DNA from: Blasia pusilla
Lineage: Eukaryota > Marchantiophyta > Marchantiopsida > Blasiales
DNA: 64,000 nucleotides
Direction of reading: 5' to 3'
NCBI GenBank assembly: GCA_050084515.1
Contig: CM114272.1
Location: 31,682,001-31,746,000, forward strand
Part shown: piece after piece, positions 63,241 to 64,000 of the stretch
How positions within the stretch are numbered: position 1 is the first letter of the stretch
Layout of the letters: the number at the start of each line of letters is the position of its first letter
Notes under the pieces: model-generated
The model's database searches: none
Told to the model about the DNA's origin: nothing
The model's input: the letters and a program-made list of their open reading frames with translations, nothing else
Translations under genes and position numbers: made by a program

Positions 63241-63287
63241 CGTTTGATAGTACACTCTTTCGGCATAGCGCAACCCGATCGGTAGGA

Positions 63288-63328
63288 TGCTAGGGATCGG
63301 TAGCCCGTTGGGCTACCGATCCCTAGCA
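63288..63328. repeat. Perfect 19-bp inverted repeat
   Basis: Arms 63288-63306 and 63310-63328 are exact reverse complements around a 3-bp loop. Confidence 0.95.
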
Positions 63329-63581
63329 CTTTGGCTACAATGTCTCTTTTGATAGCCAGGCTATTGGTCTCCAAAGCTATTTTTCTCCTATTACACATGT
63401 ACACCTGGGACACATAGGGGCAAAATGGGTGGAGTTAGTACTCAAGTTGAATACTGAAAGAGGGGTTGGCAGAGACATTCAAAAAACTTTTATGTCGCTT
63501 TCATTTCAAAGTAAGGAGTACATGACTATTTGATTTACTCTACTCCTAATCGGCATGCTCACCCTCTCCTAGATCCCAAAT

Positions 63582-64000
63582 TCAGATATGGATCTGAATA
63601 TTCACTACAACTTCTTTCCCCTTATGCCCTTTATGTGGGGATTTCTTTGTGCACTGTGGAGTTACCGCGGACCTTCCCTTGAATGGTGAGCTTTGCTGAT
63701 TTCGGTTAGTGTGCGGGGTCATTCTCCGCTTCTTAGTAGAGGCTCCTTCCTCGGTATGTTCCCTTTCTATGCCGGGCCTCCTTATGTGATAGGGAGGAGT
63801 CCCTTCCTCCTCTACAACATCTATTCCCTCTCCTCCAACTGGCTTTGGATCGTACCCTTTGTCGGAATCCGTAGGGAGGATTGCAGCGGGCATGGAGTCC
63901 TTTGTTGCATACTCAAATCCCGGAGCATGCACGGGGGTGATCAGCTCTCCCCAAGTGGGACCATCACAGTGCAACTTGTTCCATTTGCTCAAGCGTATAT
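63582..64000 (-). CDS. Unrecognised open frame running off the window
   Basis: The minus-strand frame is open from the window edge to a stop at 63582-63584, about 139 codons, with no ATG near the edge, so it is a C-terminal fragment if genic. It starts around KWNKLHCDGPTWGELITPVH, contains an acidic stretch and a basic nuclear-signal-like KKRRM, and ends in a Lys-rich tail. Residue use looks natural rather than repetitive. I cannot name a family; a transposon-derived protein is possible. Confidence 0.4.
   Translation of the reverse strand, partial: IRLSKWNKLHCDGPTWGELITPVHAPGFEYATKDSMPAAILPTDSDKGYDPKPVGGEGIDVVEEEGTPPYHIRRPGIEREHTEEGASTKKRRMTPHTNRNQQSSPFKGRSAVTPQCTKKSPHKGHKGKEVVVNIQIHI

Overview
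This is a land-plant nuclear window. It holds a small cluster of class III (secretory) peroxidase genes with the classical four-exon layout and plant-type TATA promoters, set in transposon-rich DNA. I see plant Ty3/gypsy, hAT, Ptta/En/Spm (CACTA-type) and Helitron sequences, plus a 180-bp satellite. Introns are short (about 140-220 bp). I cannot name the species; the methyltransferase-bearing gypsy lineage makes a non-seed plant worth considering, but that is a guess.

Layout. 1-1350: tail of a Ptta/En/Spm transposase gene and CACTA-like subterminal DNA. 1358-11110: a Ty3/gypsy retrotransposon (gag, protease, cytosine-C5 methyltransferase, reverse transcriptase, RNase H, integrase, PHD finger), inserted into one copy of a 380-bp repeat whose second copy (11541-11919) preserves the unfilled site. 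11920-13540: LTR debris and the satellite. 14400-17330: a decayed minus-strand Ptta/En/Spm transposase. 17335-18530: 3' end of a second PHD-bearing gypsy element, then a small MITE-like element. 22.4-46.6 kb: the peroxidase cluster, with three apparently intact genes (22623-24133 +, 39564-41064 +, 46407-44921 -) and one 5'-truncated copy (28620-27894 -). It is interrupted by CT-rich minisatellites and a hAT transposase pseudogene (35797-37827). 48.9-52.5 kb: a Helitron relic, a gag-pol relic and a CACTA-like end. 55066 to about 61.9 kb: a large minus-strand Helitron with a ten-exon Rep-helicase gene and a recognisable 3' hairpin plus CTAG end. 62-64 kb: GC-rich repeats and an open frame running off the window.

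The peroxidases are the only genes I consider likely functional: secreted haem enzymes acting on the cell wall or phenolics. The three complete genes have matching exon lengths and a shared promoter block, so they probably arose by recent duplication. All transposon genes carry stops or frameshifts. The most striking item is the retrotransposon with a methyltransferase domain between protease and reverse transcriptase and a PHD finger after integrase. Its LTR segments are arranged as if a two-LTR circle had been opened inside an LTR.
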